DNA from: Erysipelatoclostridium sp. An173
Lineage (GTDB): Bacteria > Bacillota_I > Bacilli_A > Erysipelotrichales > Coprobacillaceae
Reading direction: 5' to 3'
Assembly (NCBI RefSeq): GCF_002160495.1
Contig: NZ_NFKR01000023.1
Span: 1 to 43,125, forward strand
Length of the DNA: 43,125 bases
Shown: in pieces, positions 15,366-24,428 of the stretch
Position numbering within the stretch: position 1 is the first letter of the stretch
Layout of the letters: each line of letters starts with the position of its first letter
Position numbers and translations under genes: made by a program
Notes under the pieces: model-generated
What the model saw: only the letters and a program-made list of their open reading frames with translations
Told to the model about the DNA's origin: nothing
Databases searched by the model: none

Positions 15366-17735
15366 ATGAAAATAAATAATCATGAATATCATGGATTAAG
15401 TAGTAAAGAAGTTGCTCAACGAATTAATGAAGGCAAAATTAATGAGATTGATAATCGTATTACTAAATCCTATAAAGAAATATTTTTAAACAATACAATA
15501 ACATTTTTTAATATATTAAACATCAGTTTATTTGCTTTAATAGTTTTTGTTGGTTCATATAAAGACACTTTATTTATTTTTATTATTATTATTAATACTA
15601 TTGCTGGTATTTATCAGGAAATTAAAGCTAAACGAACTTTAGACCGGCTATCAATTTTGACAGCATCTCATGTTGATGTAATTCGTGATAATGAGATAAA
15701 AAAAATTGGTATTGACCAGATTGTTTTAGATGATTATCTTGTTTTATCAACAGGATTGCAAATTCCAGCTGACTGTGTTTTAATTGATGGTCATATGGAA
15801 ACTAATGAATCATTATTAACTGGAGAATCTGATCCGGTATTGAAATTAAATGGTGATAAATTATTTTCTGGAAGTTTCATTACTTCAGGACAAGGAATTT
15901 GTAAAGTGACTCATGTTGGTGAAGATAGCTATATGAATCAAATTACAAAAGAAGCAAAAAAATTAAAAAAACATAATTCAGAATTAAATCGTTGTTTAAA
16001 TAAAATTTTAAAATATATTAGTATTGTAATATTGCCAATTGGAGGCCTACTATTTTTAAAACAATTTTTATATGCTAATCAGCCATTCGATGATGCTGTT
16101 GTTAGTACCGTTGCAGCTATTATTGGAATGATACCTGAAGGACTTGTTTTATTGACTAGTGTCGCTTTAACTATCAGTATTTTAAGGCTAGCTAAACAAC
16201 AGACTTTAGTACAAGAGTTATTTTGTATTGAAACATTAGCTCGAGTTGATGTTTTATGTTTAGATAAAACCGGAACTATTACTGAAGGTAAAATAAAAGT
16301 TGAATTTGATATTAAATTTGATGATGTAAATATTGAAGAAATAATTGGAAATTTAATGTATTCGTTAGATGACGATAATGTCACATCTCAAGCTTTAAAA
16401 GAGCATTATCCACCACAAAATACATTTAAACCTTATTTTGTAATTCCATTTAGTTCTGATCGAAAATACAGTGGTGCTTCATTTGAAAATATTGGAACAT
16501 ATTATATCGGAGCATATCAATTTTTATTCCCTGGTGGTCATGAAATATTAGATGAAAAATGTAAAGATTATGCTAGCCAAGGATATCGAATTTTAGCTTT
16601 AGCTCATAGCGATCAAGTCGTTTCTGATTTGTCATTACCAGATGATCTAGTCCCTACTGGTATCATAGTTTTAAGTGATATAATTAGGGAAGATGCCAAG
16701 GAAACTCTTGCATATTTTTATGATCAAGGAGTTGACTTAAAAATTATCTCTGGAGATGATCCAATTACAGTTTCATCAATCGCTAAACGAGCTGGATTAA
16801 AAAAAGCAGACTATTATAAAGACGCTTCAACTATAAAAAATATGACTGAAATGTCAGAAGCATTAAAAAAATATTCTGTTTTTGGTCGGGTTACACCACA
16901 GCAAAAAAGAGAAATGGTAATTTTACTTAAAAAACAAGGTCATACTGTAGCGATGACTGGTGATGGTATCAATGATGTTTTAGCATTTAAAGAAGCAGAT
17001 TGTTCAATTGCAATGGCTTCAGGTAGTGACGCTGCTAAGAATGTAGCAAATCTTGTATTATTAGATAATAACTTTGATGCAATGCCGCATATCGTTGATG
17101 AAGGACGTCGAGTTATCAATAATATTTCAATGTCAGCTTCTATGTTTTTAATAAAAACAATTTTTTCAACTTTATTGGCAATAACTACTATTATTTTTGG
17201 GCAGACTTACCCTTTCGAACCAGCACAGCTTTCTGTAATTAGTGCTTGCGGGGTTGGAATACCAACGTTCTTTTTAACTTACGAAGCTAATTTTGCTCGA
17301 GTTGAAGGCAGCTTTTTAGAAAAAGTCTTTAATAACGCCTTCCCTTCAGCATTTACAATAGCTTTAGGCTCAACTTTAATTACTAATATTGGTTTAGCGT
17401 TAAATTATAATGCAGAAATGCTATCGACGATATGTATTTTATTTACAGGATGGAACTATACTCTTGCTCTATTAAAAGTATATCGACCTTTAACAGTTTA
17501 TCGTAAAATTATTATTTATACTACTCAGCTTTGTTATTACATAGCATTGATCATTGGTCAAAAAATCTTAGAACTAACAAGTATTAGTTTTAACTGGATG
17601 ATTGTTTTATTAGCATTAATGGCCTTTTCACCTGTGCTAGTAGAATTATCAAGTTATTTAGTTAACATTATAAAATATGTATATCGTAAACTACAAAGAT
17701 ATCATTTAAATAAAATATCAAAGGTTAAGGAGTAA
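15366..17735 (+). CDS. CtpE-like cation-transporting P-type ATPase (PEGL type)
   Basis: A 789-aa P-type ATPase. Motifs are TGES (152-155), M4 GMIPEGLVLLTSVAL with E258, the phosphorylation site LDKTGTITEG (D300), GDGINDVLAFKEAD and a C-terminal block of hydrophobic helices. The sequence around M4 through D300 (PEGLVLLTS...VQELFCIETLARVDVLCLDKTG) is characteristic of the CtpE group, linked to calcium uptake in mycobacteria; the ion here is inferred, not shown. I start it at the ATG at 15366, 7 nt after AAAGGAG. An upstream in-frame ATG at 15312 has no RBS and precedes the promoter. It is a paralogue of the gene at 22.1-24.4 kb: both begin GL(S/T)S.EV.QRI.EGK.N. Confidence 0.88.
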   Translation: MKINNHEYHGLSSKEVAQRINEGKINEIDNRITKSYKEIFLNNTITFFNILNISLFALIVFVGSYKDTLFIFIIIINTIAGIYQEIKAKRTLDRLSILTASHVDVIRDNEIKKIGIDQIVLDDYLVLSTGLQIPADCVLIDGHMETNESLLTGESDPVLKLNGDKLFSGSFITSGQGICKVTHVGEDSYMNQITKEAKKLKKHNSELNRCLNKILKYISIVILPIGGLLFLKQFLYANQPFDDAVVSTVAAIIGMIPEGLVLLTSVALTISILRLAKQQTLVQELFCIETLARVDVLCLDKTGTITEGKIKVEFDIKFDDVNIEEIIGNLMYSLDDDNVTSQALKEHYPPQNTFKPYFVIPFSSDRKYSGASFENIGTYYIGAYQFLFPGGHEILDEKCKDYASQGYRILALAHSDQVVSDLSLPDDLVPTGIIVLSDIIREDAKETLAYFYDQGVDLKIISGDDPITVSSIAKRAGLKKADYYKDASTIKNMTEMSEALKKYSVFGRVTPQQKREMVILLKKQGHTVAMTGDGINDVLAFKEADCSIAMASGSDAAKNVANLVLLDNNFDAMPHIVDEGRRVINNISMSASMFLIKTIFSTLLAITTIIFGQTYPFEPAQLSVISACGVGIPTFFLTYEANFARVEGSFLEKVFNNAFPSAFTIALGSTLITNIGLALNYNAEMLSTICILFTGWNYTLALLKVYRPLTVYRKIIIYTTQLCYYIALIIGQKILELTSISFNWMIVLLALMAFSPVLVELSSYLVNIIKYVYRKLQRYHLNKISKVKE

Positions 17736-17752
17736 AATTCTTAACCTTTTTT
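17721..17752 (+). terminator. Terminator of the first CtpE-like gene
   Basis: AAGGTTAAG / CTTAACCTT stem followed by four more T; the stop codon lies in the loop. Confidence 0.8.
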
Positions 17753-17790
17753 CATTAAAATGTTAAAATAAAATAAAGGAGAAAGGGTTT

Positions 17791-19104
17791 ATGTATGACA
17801 AAATAAAAGAACTTGCTAAACAATACTACTTAGAAACAGTAGAAACAAGACGCGATTTTCATAAGTATGCTGAAAGAGGCTGGCTTGAGCTAAGAACAGC
17901 TTCAATTATTGCAAGAAAACTTGACGATTTGGGGTATCAGGTTTTAGTAGGTAAAGAAATCATGCGTCCTGAAGGAAGAATGGGGATTCCTAGCAAACGA
18001 GTTTTAACAATGAATTATAAACGGGCTTTATCTCAAGGAGCTGATCCTTATTATTTAGAAAAAGTTAAAGATGGTTTTACTGCTGTCGCTGGTATTATCG
18101 AAAATGGTCCTGGTCCTGTTGTAGCAATTCGTTTTGATATTGATGCTTTAAGTATAGTTGAAGATGATTCTTGTGAACATATTCCAACTAAAGAAGGTTT
18201 TGTTTCTTGCAATTTAGGAGCAATGCATGCTTGTGGTCATGATGGTCATGCAGCAATGGGATTAACGGTTGCAAAAATTTTAGCTGAAATAAAAGATAAT
18301 TTACACGGAACATTAAAACTAATTTTCCAGCCAGCTGAAGAAGGAGTTCGAGGTGCTAAATGTGTATGTGAAAGTGGCATTTTAAACGATGTCGATTACA
18401 TTTTTGCCGGTCATATCTGGACATATGAAAACGAACATGAAGATACTGATTTGTTTTTAGGAATGAATGAAACATTTGCTACCACTAAATTAGATGTTAC
18501 TTATCATGGCGTTTCTTCTCATGCTGCTGGAATGCCACAGTTTGGTAAAAATGCCCTTTTATCAGCTGCATCATGTGTTTTGAATTTACATTCAATCCCT
18601 CGAAACAGTGATGGTTGTACCCGTGTTAATGTCGGTACTATTCACGCTGGAACCGGTCGTAATGTTGTCCCAGAAACTGCTAAATTAGAGATTGAAGTTC
18701 GTGGTGAAACAACCGAACTGAATACTTATATGGAAATATATGCCCGTGATATTATACATGGTTCAGCTTTAATGCATGATACAATTGTTGAAATCAAAGA
18801 AATGGGTAAAGCATATTCCTTAGAATGTGATAAAAAAATGATGGATATTATTCGCCAGGTATGTAAAGATCATTTAAAAGAAATTAAAGTGGCTAAAAAT
18901 GATTTAAGCCCACTTGATGGCAGTGATGATTTTTCATACATGCTGGCAACCGTACAAGCTCATGGCGGTATTGGTACCTATATGAAACTTACTACTAATC
19001 TTGCTGCTGCCCCACATAATACTACTTATGATTTTAATGAAGAGGTCTTGTTAAAGGGTACTACGATTTATAGCACTATTGCTTATTATTTATTAAATCA
19101 ATAA
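17791..19104 (+). CDS. M20 amidohydrolase, AbgA-like (p-aminobenzoyl-glutamate hydrolase subunit A type)
   Basis: A 437-aa di-zinc amidohydrolase. Metal-binding and catalytic motifs are AIRFDIDAL (D116/D118), GAMHACGHDGHAAMG (H146, C148, H150), FQPAEEGVRGA (E183/E184) and a late PHNTTYDFNEE His. From the N-terminal RRDFHKYAERGWLELRTASI through the RMGIPS region to VSCN.GAMHACGHDGH it resembles E. coli AbgA as I remember it, more than generic hippurate or IAA-amino-acid hydrolases. AbgA pairs with AbgB to cleave folate breakdown products; no AbgB-like gene or AbgT transporter is adjacent, so the substrate is uncertain. RBS AAAGGAG, 9 nt before the ATG. Confidence 0.85.
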   Translation: MYDKIKELAKQYYLETVETRRDFHKYAERGWLELRTASIIARKLDDLGYQVLVGKEIMRPEGRMGIPSKRVLTMNYKRALSQGADPYYLEKVKDGFTAVAGIIENGPGPVVAIRFDIDALSIVEDDSCEHIPTKEGFVSCNLGAMHACGHDGHAAMGLTVAKILAEIKDNLHGTLKLIFQPAEEGVRGAKCVCESGILNDVDYIFAGHIWTYENEHEDTDLFLGMNETFATTKLDVTYHGVSSHAAGMPQFGKNALLSAASCVLNLHSIPRNSDGCTRVNVGTIHAGTGRNVVPETAKLEIEVRGETTELNTYMEIYARDIIHGSALMHDTIVEIKEMGKAYSLECDKKMMDIIRQVCKDHLKEIKVAKNDLSPLDGSDDFSYMLATVQAHGGIGTYMKLTTNLAAAPHNTTYDFNEEVLLKGTTIYSTIAYYLLNQ

Positions 19105-19108
19105 AACT

Positions 19109-19143
19109 AAAAGATAGAGTCTTTTATCTAAACTCTATCTTTT
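19109..19143. terminator. Bidirectional terminator between the amidohydrolase and the lipoprotein gene
   Basis: A 12-bp inverted repeat AAAAGATAGAGT / ACTCTATCTTTT with an 11-nt loop. T-runs form on both strands, suiting the convergent genes. Confidence 0.88.
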
Positions 19144-19150
19144 ATATTTT

Positions 19151-19657
19151 TTAAAAGAATTTCATAAACTCATCTACAAATGAGTCAACACCATTTTTAA
19201 AGTCATTTTTGAAAGTATTAAATTTTTCTTTACCTTCTTCAATAATATTATCTACTTCATCATCACTAGCATTATAGACATTTTTAGCATATTCCTTAGA
19301 ATTAACAGCTAATTCTTTAATTTTATTAGAATCATCAACATTACCTTGAGTTGCTGCTGTTTCTAGAAATAAACTATGTTCATAAATATTTTTAGCAACA
19401 TCTTTATCTTTAATATTGTCAATATTTTCATTAATGTAAGTAACTGATTCACTAATATCTTCTTGACTTACAGTATAATCACCATTAAATCTTTCTTCCA
19501 CTTTACTATCAATTTTTGCTAATTCATCATCGTTAGTATTATCAGTATCTTCCATTGTATCTGTTTCATTACTTTGATTTTCAGAACATCCTGATAAACT
19601 AAATGAAAGAGTAAATAAAAGTGTCATACAACATAATAATTTAAAAAATCGTTTCAT
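19151..19657 (-). CDS. Small acidic lipoprotein
   Basis: A 168-aa exported lipoprotein. Residues 1-24 form a type II signal peptide: MKRFFK, a hydrophobic core, then the lipobox LSGC with C24 as the lipidated Cys. A low-complexity Asn/Asp/Glu/Thr linker follows (about 25-50). The rest (about 55-168) is a charged helical domain without Cys that I cannot assign. It is a single-gene unit with RBS AAGGAG, convergent with the amidohydrolase and divergent from the sulfoxide reductase gene. No binding-protein or enzyme signature is visible. Confidence 0.85.
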   Translation of the reverse strand: MKRFFKLLCCMTLLFTLSFSLSGCSENQSNETDTMEDTDNTNDDELAKIDSKVEERFNGDYTVSQEDISESVTYINENIDNIKDKDVAKNIYEHSLFLETAATQGNVDDSNKIKELAVNSKEYAKNVYNASDDEVDNIIEEGKEKFNTFKNDFKNGVDSFVDEFMKFF

Positions 19658-19757
19658 TTTAATTCTCCTTTTATTAATCTAATCATATTTTTACCAAAAT
19701 TAAATATTTTAACCACTAATTGCATAAATTGTTGTATAATATAAAACGGTGATTAAA

Positions 19758-20210
19758 ATGAGTGAAAAACAATTAGATAGCTTATTAGAAAATATTAAAT
19801 ATGAAATATCATTACTATCAAATAGTGCTGCTTTTATTTATCAAACATTAAATGATGTATCTTGGGCAGGATTTTATTTATATCAAGATGGTCAATTGAT
19901 TTTAGGCCCATTTCAAGGTAAAACAGCCTGTACAATTATTCCATTAAATCGTGGTGTCTGTGGTGCTTGTGCAACTGATCAAAAAGTATACCGAGTAGCT
20001 AACGTTCATAACTTTAAAGATCATATTGCTTGTGATAGTGCAACAAATAGTGAAATAGTTTTACCAATCATTATTGACCAAGAACTATATGGTGTATTAG
20101 ATTTAGATTCTACTAGTTTTGATCGTTTCAGCAAATCTGATCAGCTATTACTAGAAAAATATATTCAAATTATTATTAAACATCTAAAACGATTAAAGGA
20201 AGAACAATAA
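19758..20210 (+). CDS. Free methionine-(R)-sulfoxide reductase (GAF-type)
   Basis: A 150-aa GAF-fold enzyme reducing free L-Met-(R)-sulfoxide with thioredoxin, protecting against oxidative damage. The three functional cysteines are C58 (GKTACTII), C68 (GVCGAC) and C92 (HIACDSATNSEIVLP). Their spacings of 10 and 24 match C84, C94 and C118 of the E. coli enzyme. The substrate-pocket region SWAGFYLY is also present. I use the ATG at 19758, preceded by GGTGATT at good distance. An in-frame GTG at 19749 overlaps that RBS. A TATAAT at 19735-19740 lies just upstream; no good -35 is visible. Confidence 0.93.
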   Translation: MSEKQLDSLLENIKYEISLLSNSAAFIYQTLNDVSWAGFYLYQDGQLILGPFQGKTACTIIPLNRGVCGACATDQKVYRVANVHNFKDHIACDSATNSEIVLPIIIDQELYGVLDLDSTSFDRFSKSDQLLLEKYIQIIIKHLKRLKEEQ

Positions 20211-20230
20211 ATGTTCTTCCTTAGCTTTTT
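20196..20230. terminator. Bidirectional terminator inside the 3' ends of convergent genes
   Basis: Stem AAGGAAGAAC / GTTCTTCCTT, the 5' arm being the last codons of the sulfoxide reductase gene. It is followed on the plus strand by AGC and a T-run. It ends on the stop codon of the convergent zinc-ribbon gene. Confidence 0.82.
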
Positions 20231-20625
20231 TTATCAAATTTATTTGCACATTTAGGACAAGTAATTGTAATTTTTCCACGACCACGTGGCACTCTTACCA
20301 TTTGTTTACAACTTGGACATAAAAAATATTTATGTGCTCTATCATTATGATTATTTTTAATTACTAAATAACGCTTTTTAATTGGACTTATTAATGATAA
20401 GAATTTTTCATTTTCAATTCTTCTTTGATAAATATTACGAGAATACGTACGGAATATTTCATATATTAATATAATCCAAACAATCCATGATAAAATTTGA
20501 TTTCCAAATATAAATATATTCAAAAAAATTAAAACAATGGCTAGTACCAGCAAAAACATATTAAGCTGATCAGAACCATATCTTCCTGACATAAATCGAT
20601 ATAATGACTCTTGAAATCTTTTCAT
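20221..20625 (-). CDS. Two-TM membrane protein with C-terminal zinc ribbon
   Basis: A 134-aa protein with two adjacent hydrophobic helices (about 23-43 and 45-60), a basic segment, then a zinc ribbon near the C-terminus (CPSC...CPKC, with VRVPRGRGKITIT between the pairs). It has the general form of a small Firmicutes family of unknown role. The ribbon is predicted to be cytosolic and could bind nucleic acid or protein; this is inference. RBS GAGGG. It lies 53 nt downstream of the Mbeg1-like gene in the same direction and may share its transcript. Confidence 0.75.
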   Translation of the reverse strand: MKRFQESLYRFMSGRYGSDQLNMFLLVLAIVLIFLNIFIFGNQILSWIVWIILIYEIFRTYSRNIYQRRIENEKFLSLISPIKKRYLVIKNNHNDRAHKYFLCPSCKQMVRVPRGRGKITITCPKCANKFDKKS

Positions 20626-20678
20626 CTTAACCCTCTTTTCAAAATATAAAATTAGTATAGTGACTAAATATTAATTCT

Positions 20679-21866
20679 TTATGAATTATCATTATCACGA
20701 TAATATTTCCGATAATAATTGTTGCTTTCAACTAATAAAGTTTTAAAAAAATGAATTATTGCATCACGGGTATCATTTTGAAGATTTTTAAATTCTTTTA
20801 GGGCAGTAACTAAATGTGAAAATGATTTTTCAGTAAAATCATCAACTGTTTTAATATTGGCACTTTCTAAGATAGTAAAGATTGCTTTTATTGCACTTTC
20901 ACGTGTTTTTAAATCAACCTTTTCTAACCATGATTTAAAAGCATCGGATAAAGCCATACTTTCTTTACTCAGTTTATCAACAGTATCAAAATCTTTTCCA
21001 ATAATTTGCCAAGTAAATCCATTATGCTGCATTAATCCTTTAGCATTACTTTTAATAATTTTTACTGTTTCTAAATTTTCCAACATTATTCCAAAAACAG
21101 AATTTTCTGGTATAAATTTTTTAATTTTATCAACTATCATTTTATAATTCGTATGTTGAATCATTTCTTCAGGAAAACCAGGACCATCATAGTTATATAT
21201 TTGAATGATTTTTTGAGCATCTTTATCATCAATTGTACTAGCTGCAAAAACTGCTAAATTGCCTCCTTTAGAATGGCCCCCTATTCTTATAATTGGTTTT
21301 TTTAATCTTCGTTTAAAAATGTTTGAAAATTTGTGTTCGTTGATTATTAAAGAAATTTTACTTTGATAAAAATGTTCAATAATACTCTTAAGATAACTAG
21401 CTGCCTGGATTTGTGATTGAACTGGATATTTATAGGTCATCAAAAAATCTTCTTTCCAGCCCAAAATCGTATCATCAGTACCTCGATAAGCAACAAAAAT
21501 ACTATCATCTTCTAATTGATAAGTTATTGCCGCAAATTGTTTAGCGTCATTATAATTTAATTCATTTACATAATTTGATAGTTTAATGTTTTTAAATCGT
21601 TGGCAAGTAGATAAAACTTTTAATAAATTGATTGATTCTTTGATAAAAGAAAATCTATTCATTAATACCGACTCATCATTTTTTAAAAAGAAGTCTTTAG
21701 CCACATCCTGTAAAGAACGCGATTGGTTACTTAAAAAAGATGGTACTGTGTCTAAAAATTCTACATAGACTAGTTCGCTTAAAATTAATGCATCGATATC
21801 ATTAAATGGATCGACCGTCATTAAAAGATCACCACGCCATTTTAAATAGTCATATATATTACTCAA
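20679..21866 (-). CDS. Mbeg1-like (DUF2974) alpha/beta hydrolase
   Basis: A 395-aa cytosolic lipase-fold protein. It opens with NIYDYLKWRGDL, typical of the Mbeg1-like family, then FVAYRGTDDTILGWKEDF (oxyanion region), and the nucleophile elbow GGHSKGGN with S199. The Asp of the triad is probably in NYDGPG; the His is less certain (MQHNGFTW). Physiological substrates are unknown. For the start I choose TTG at 21866. AAGGAGG lies 7 nt before it, while the ATG two codons earlier (21872) directly abuts the RBS. The TTG start gives MSNIYDYLKWRGDL, which fits my recollection of homologues' N-termini. Confidence 0.83.
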   Translation of the reverse strand: MSNIYDYLKWRGDLLMTVDPFNDIDALILSELVYVEFLDTVPSFLSNQSRSLQDVAKDFFLKNDESVLMNRFSFIKESINLLKVLSTCQRFKNIKLSNYVNELNYNDAKQFAAITYQLEDDSIFVAYRGTDDTILGWKEDFLMTYKYPVQSQIQAASYLKSIIEHFYQSKISLIINEHKFSNIFKRRLKKPIIRIGGHSKGGNLAVFAASTIDDKDAQKIIQIYNYDGPGFPEEMIQHTNYKMIVDKIKKFIPENSVFGIMLENLETVKIIKSNAKGLMQHNGFTWQIIGKDFDTVDKLSKESMALSDAFKSWLEKVDLKTRESAIKAIFTILESANIKTVDDFTEKSFSHLVTALKEFKNLQNDTRDAIIHFFKTLLVESNNYYRKYYRDNDNS

Positions 21867-21933
21867 GTACATCCCTCCTTGAATATGTTTGGATTATACC
21901 ATAGACAATCAGCTATATACAATTAAATATCCA

Positions 21934-21973
21934 TTTCTTAAAAATATATTTAAACTAATAGCTTTTTAAGAAA
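21934..21973. repeat. AT-rich inverted repeat upstream of the second CtpE-like gene
   Basis: TTTCTTAAAAA (21934-21944) and TTTTTAAGAAA (21963-21973) form an 11-bp perfect inverted repeat with an 18-nt loop. It lies in the 208-nt spacer between divergent genes, about 55 nt upstream of the TATAAT at 22028-22033. It may be a regulator site; the role is unknown. Confidence 0.4.
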
Positions 21974-22074
21974 AATTAAGTTATTATTTAGAAAAAATAT
22001 AGTAGTATTTTTAAATAATCATGCTATTATAATACTAATGGATTAGAAATGATAAATGCAAATGAGGTTGATTT

Positions 22075-24405
22075 ATGAAAAAAATAAAAGGATTAACTTC
22101 AATTGAAGTTAAACAGAGAATTTCCGAGGGAAAAGTCAATGTGGCGTATAAACCCAAAGTTAAAAGCAATTTTGAAATTATACTAAGTCACATATTTAAC
22201 TTATTCAATGCCTACAATTTTATTATAGCTGTAGCTTTGATAGCTGTTAAAGCTTACTCAAGCTTATTTTTTGTCGTTGTAGTTATTTCAAATATCTTTA
22301 TTCGTGCTCGTCAGGAAATACAATCTAAAAACATGGTTGCTAAACTAAACTTAATTGTGTCACCAAAAACCAAAGTAATTCGTGATGGCAAAGAAAGTTT
22401 AATTGATAATGAGGAATTAGTTCTAGATGATATTGTTTATTTTGAAACAGGAAATCAAATCAGTGCCGATGCCGTAATTATTAAAAATAGTGTTGAAGTT
22501 GATGAGTCACTATTAACTGGTGAAGCCGATCCGGTCTATAAAGAACCAGGTGATCACCTGCTTTCAGGAAGTTATATTTTAAGTGGTGGCTGCTATTGTC
22601 AAATTGAACATGTTGGTAAAGACAATTATGCCAATAAAATCACTGATCAGGCTAGAACTAGAAAACCAGTTGATTCAGTATTATTAAATACTTTTAATAA
22701 AGTTACTCGTTATACTAGTTATTTAGTTTTACCACTAAGTATTTTAATGCTTTATCAAGCCTATGTTATTCGTGATCAAAGTATTACTAGTACAATTGTT
22801 AATACTGCAACTGCTCTATTAGGAATGTTACCTAAAGGGCTGGTTTTACTTACAAGTGTTTCTTTAGCAGCTAGTGTTGTAAAACTTGGGAAATCAAACA
22901 CATTAGTTCAAGAAATGTTTAGTATTGAAACATTATCTCGTATAGATGTCTTATGTTTAGATAAAACTGGTACATTAACAGAAGGAAAAATGGAAATCGA
23001 AGAAGTTATTAATTTAAAAAATTCACTAAATCTGGAATTATCCCAGATAATGCCTTCTTTTGTAGCTGGTTCGCTAGATAATAATATTACTTTTAAAACT
23101 CTTAAAAATTACTTTAAAGGTGAAGCCAAATATGAAACTCTTGATCGTATTGCCTTTTCTTCAGCACGTAAATGGAGTGCTGCTAAGCTAGATGAAGTAG
23201 GAACTATCATTGTTGGTGCTCCAGAAATTATTAGACCAGATTTTATCTTAGATAAAAGAATACTTGAAATGCAAAAAGGCGGTGCCCGAGTTTTACTTAT
23301 TGGACATCATCAAGATTTAGCTACATTATCTGATACTTTAAATACTACTATTCCAATTGGTCTAGTTATTATTAAAGATCCAATTCGTAAAGATGCTCAC
23401 TCAGCTTTGAAATTCTTTAGTGATAATGATGTTGCTGTAAAAGTAATATCTGGTGATAATCCAGCCACTGTAAGTGCTATTGCTAGTCAAGCAGGTGTAG
23501 CTAATGCAACAAAATATATTGATGCTTCTACTCTAACTAGTGATGAAGACTTGGAAAATGCGATATTAAATTATAATGTTATTGGTCGTGCTAGTCCATT
23601 TCAAAAACATAAAATGATTTTAGCTTTGCAAAAACATAAATTAAAAGTAGCAATGACTGGTGATGGCGTTAATGATGTTTTAGCTTTAAAAGATGCTGAT
23701 GTTTCAATAGCAATGGGTTCTGGTTCTGATATTGCTCGTCAAATATCACAGTTTGTAATAATCGATGGTAAGTTAGATACTTTAGTTGAAGTTGTCCGTG
23801 AAGGTCGTTTAGTTATTAATAATGTTACTAGATCAGCTTCAATGTATTATTTAAAAACTATCTATACTATTTTACTTTCTATTTTGTCAATTTTAATGAA
23901 TATTCCATATCCGTTTATTCCTTTCCAAATGACATTATTAGATATGTTTATTGAAGGATTCCCTTCATTTATGATTTTATTTGAAAGAAATATTGAAAAA
24001 CCTAAAGAATCAATTGGTAATCATGCAATGCGTTTTTCTTTACCAAATGCTTTAGTAATTGTTTTATCAGTTGCTGGAATTCGTTTACTAGCACCTGTAT
24101 TAGATCTATCATTATCGGAAACATTTACCATTTTATATTTTACAACAGCATTTATTTCTATTCATATGATTTATCGTATTTACAAACCATTAAACTGGTA
24201 TCGTGGTGGTGTTTTAATTATTGATATTATTGGATTCATTCTTTCAACACCAATTTTCTGGCCATTGTTAGAAATGCATCCACTAAATTCAAAATTATTA
24301 CAAATCATCTTTATTACGATTCTAGTTTGTATTCCATTTTTGGTAATTATTACTAAAAAAGTTGGTCAATATTTGGATAAAAAAAGAGATACTGAGCTAT
24401 CTTAA
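22075..24405 (+). CDS. CtpE-like P-type ATPase with altered M4 motif (PKGL)
   Basis: A 776-aa P-type ATPase paralogous to the one at 15.4-17.7 kb. The phosphorylation site LDKTGTLTEG (D296), GDGVNDVLALKDADVSIAMGSGSD and the C-terminal helices are intact. The M4 motif is GMLPKGLVLLTSVSL: Lys254 replaces the Glu of PEGL that normally helps bind the transported cation. The actuator motif is TGEA instead of TGES. M6 reads MTLLDMFIEGFPSF, with acidic residues absent from the paralogue's SVISACGVGIPTF. The ion and direction are unknown, and the membrane changes suggest a different substrate from the PEGL paralogue. GAGGT is 7 nt before the ATG; a TATAAT lies at 22028-22033. Confidence 0.88.
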   Translation: MKKIKGLTSIEVKQRISEGKVNVAYKPKVKSNFEIILSHIFNLFNAYNFIIAVALIAVKAYSSLFFVVVVISNIFIRARQEIQSKNMVAKLNLIVSPKTKVIRDGKESLIDNEELVLDDIVYFETGNQISADAVIIKNSVEVDESLLTGEADPVYKEPGDHLLSGSYILSGGCYCQIEHVGKDNYANKITDQARTRKPVDSVLLNTFNKVTRYTSYLVLPLSILMLYQAYVIRDQSITSTIVNTATALLGMLPKGLVLLTSVSLAASVVKLGKSNTLVQEMFSIETLSRIDVLCLDKTGTLTEGKMEIEEVINLKNSLNLELSQIMPSFVAGSLDNNITFKTLKNYFKGEAKYETLDRIAFSSARKWSAAKLDEVGTIIVGAPEIIRPDFILDKRILEMQKGGARVLLIGHHQDLATLSDTLNTTIPIGLVIIKDPIRKDAHSALKFFSDNDVAVKVISGDNPATVSAIASQAGVANATKYIDASTLTSDEDLENAILNYNVIGRASPFQKHKMILALQKHKLKVAMTGDGVNDVLALKDADVSIAMGSGSDIARQISQFVIIDGKLDTLVEVVREGRLVINNVTRSASMYYLKTIYTILLSILSILMNIPYPFIPFQMTLLDMFIEGFPSFMILFERNIEKPKESIGNHAMRFSLPNALVIVLSVAGIRLLAPVLDLSLSETFTILYFTTAFISIHMIYRIYKPLNWYRGGVLIIDIIGFILSTPIFWPLLEMHPLNSKLLQIIFITILVCIPFLVIITKKVGQYLDKKRDTELS

Positions 24406-24428
24406 AAAGATTCTCAGTATCTTTTTTT
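24388..24428. terminator. Terminator shared by the second CtpE-like gene and the 128-aa gene
   Basis: GATACTGAG / CTCAGTATC stem with a T-run of seven on the plus strand and A-rich flank for the opposite direction. The stop codon of the ATPase is in the loop; the 3' arm encodes the end of the convergent gene. Confidence 0.85.
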
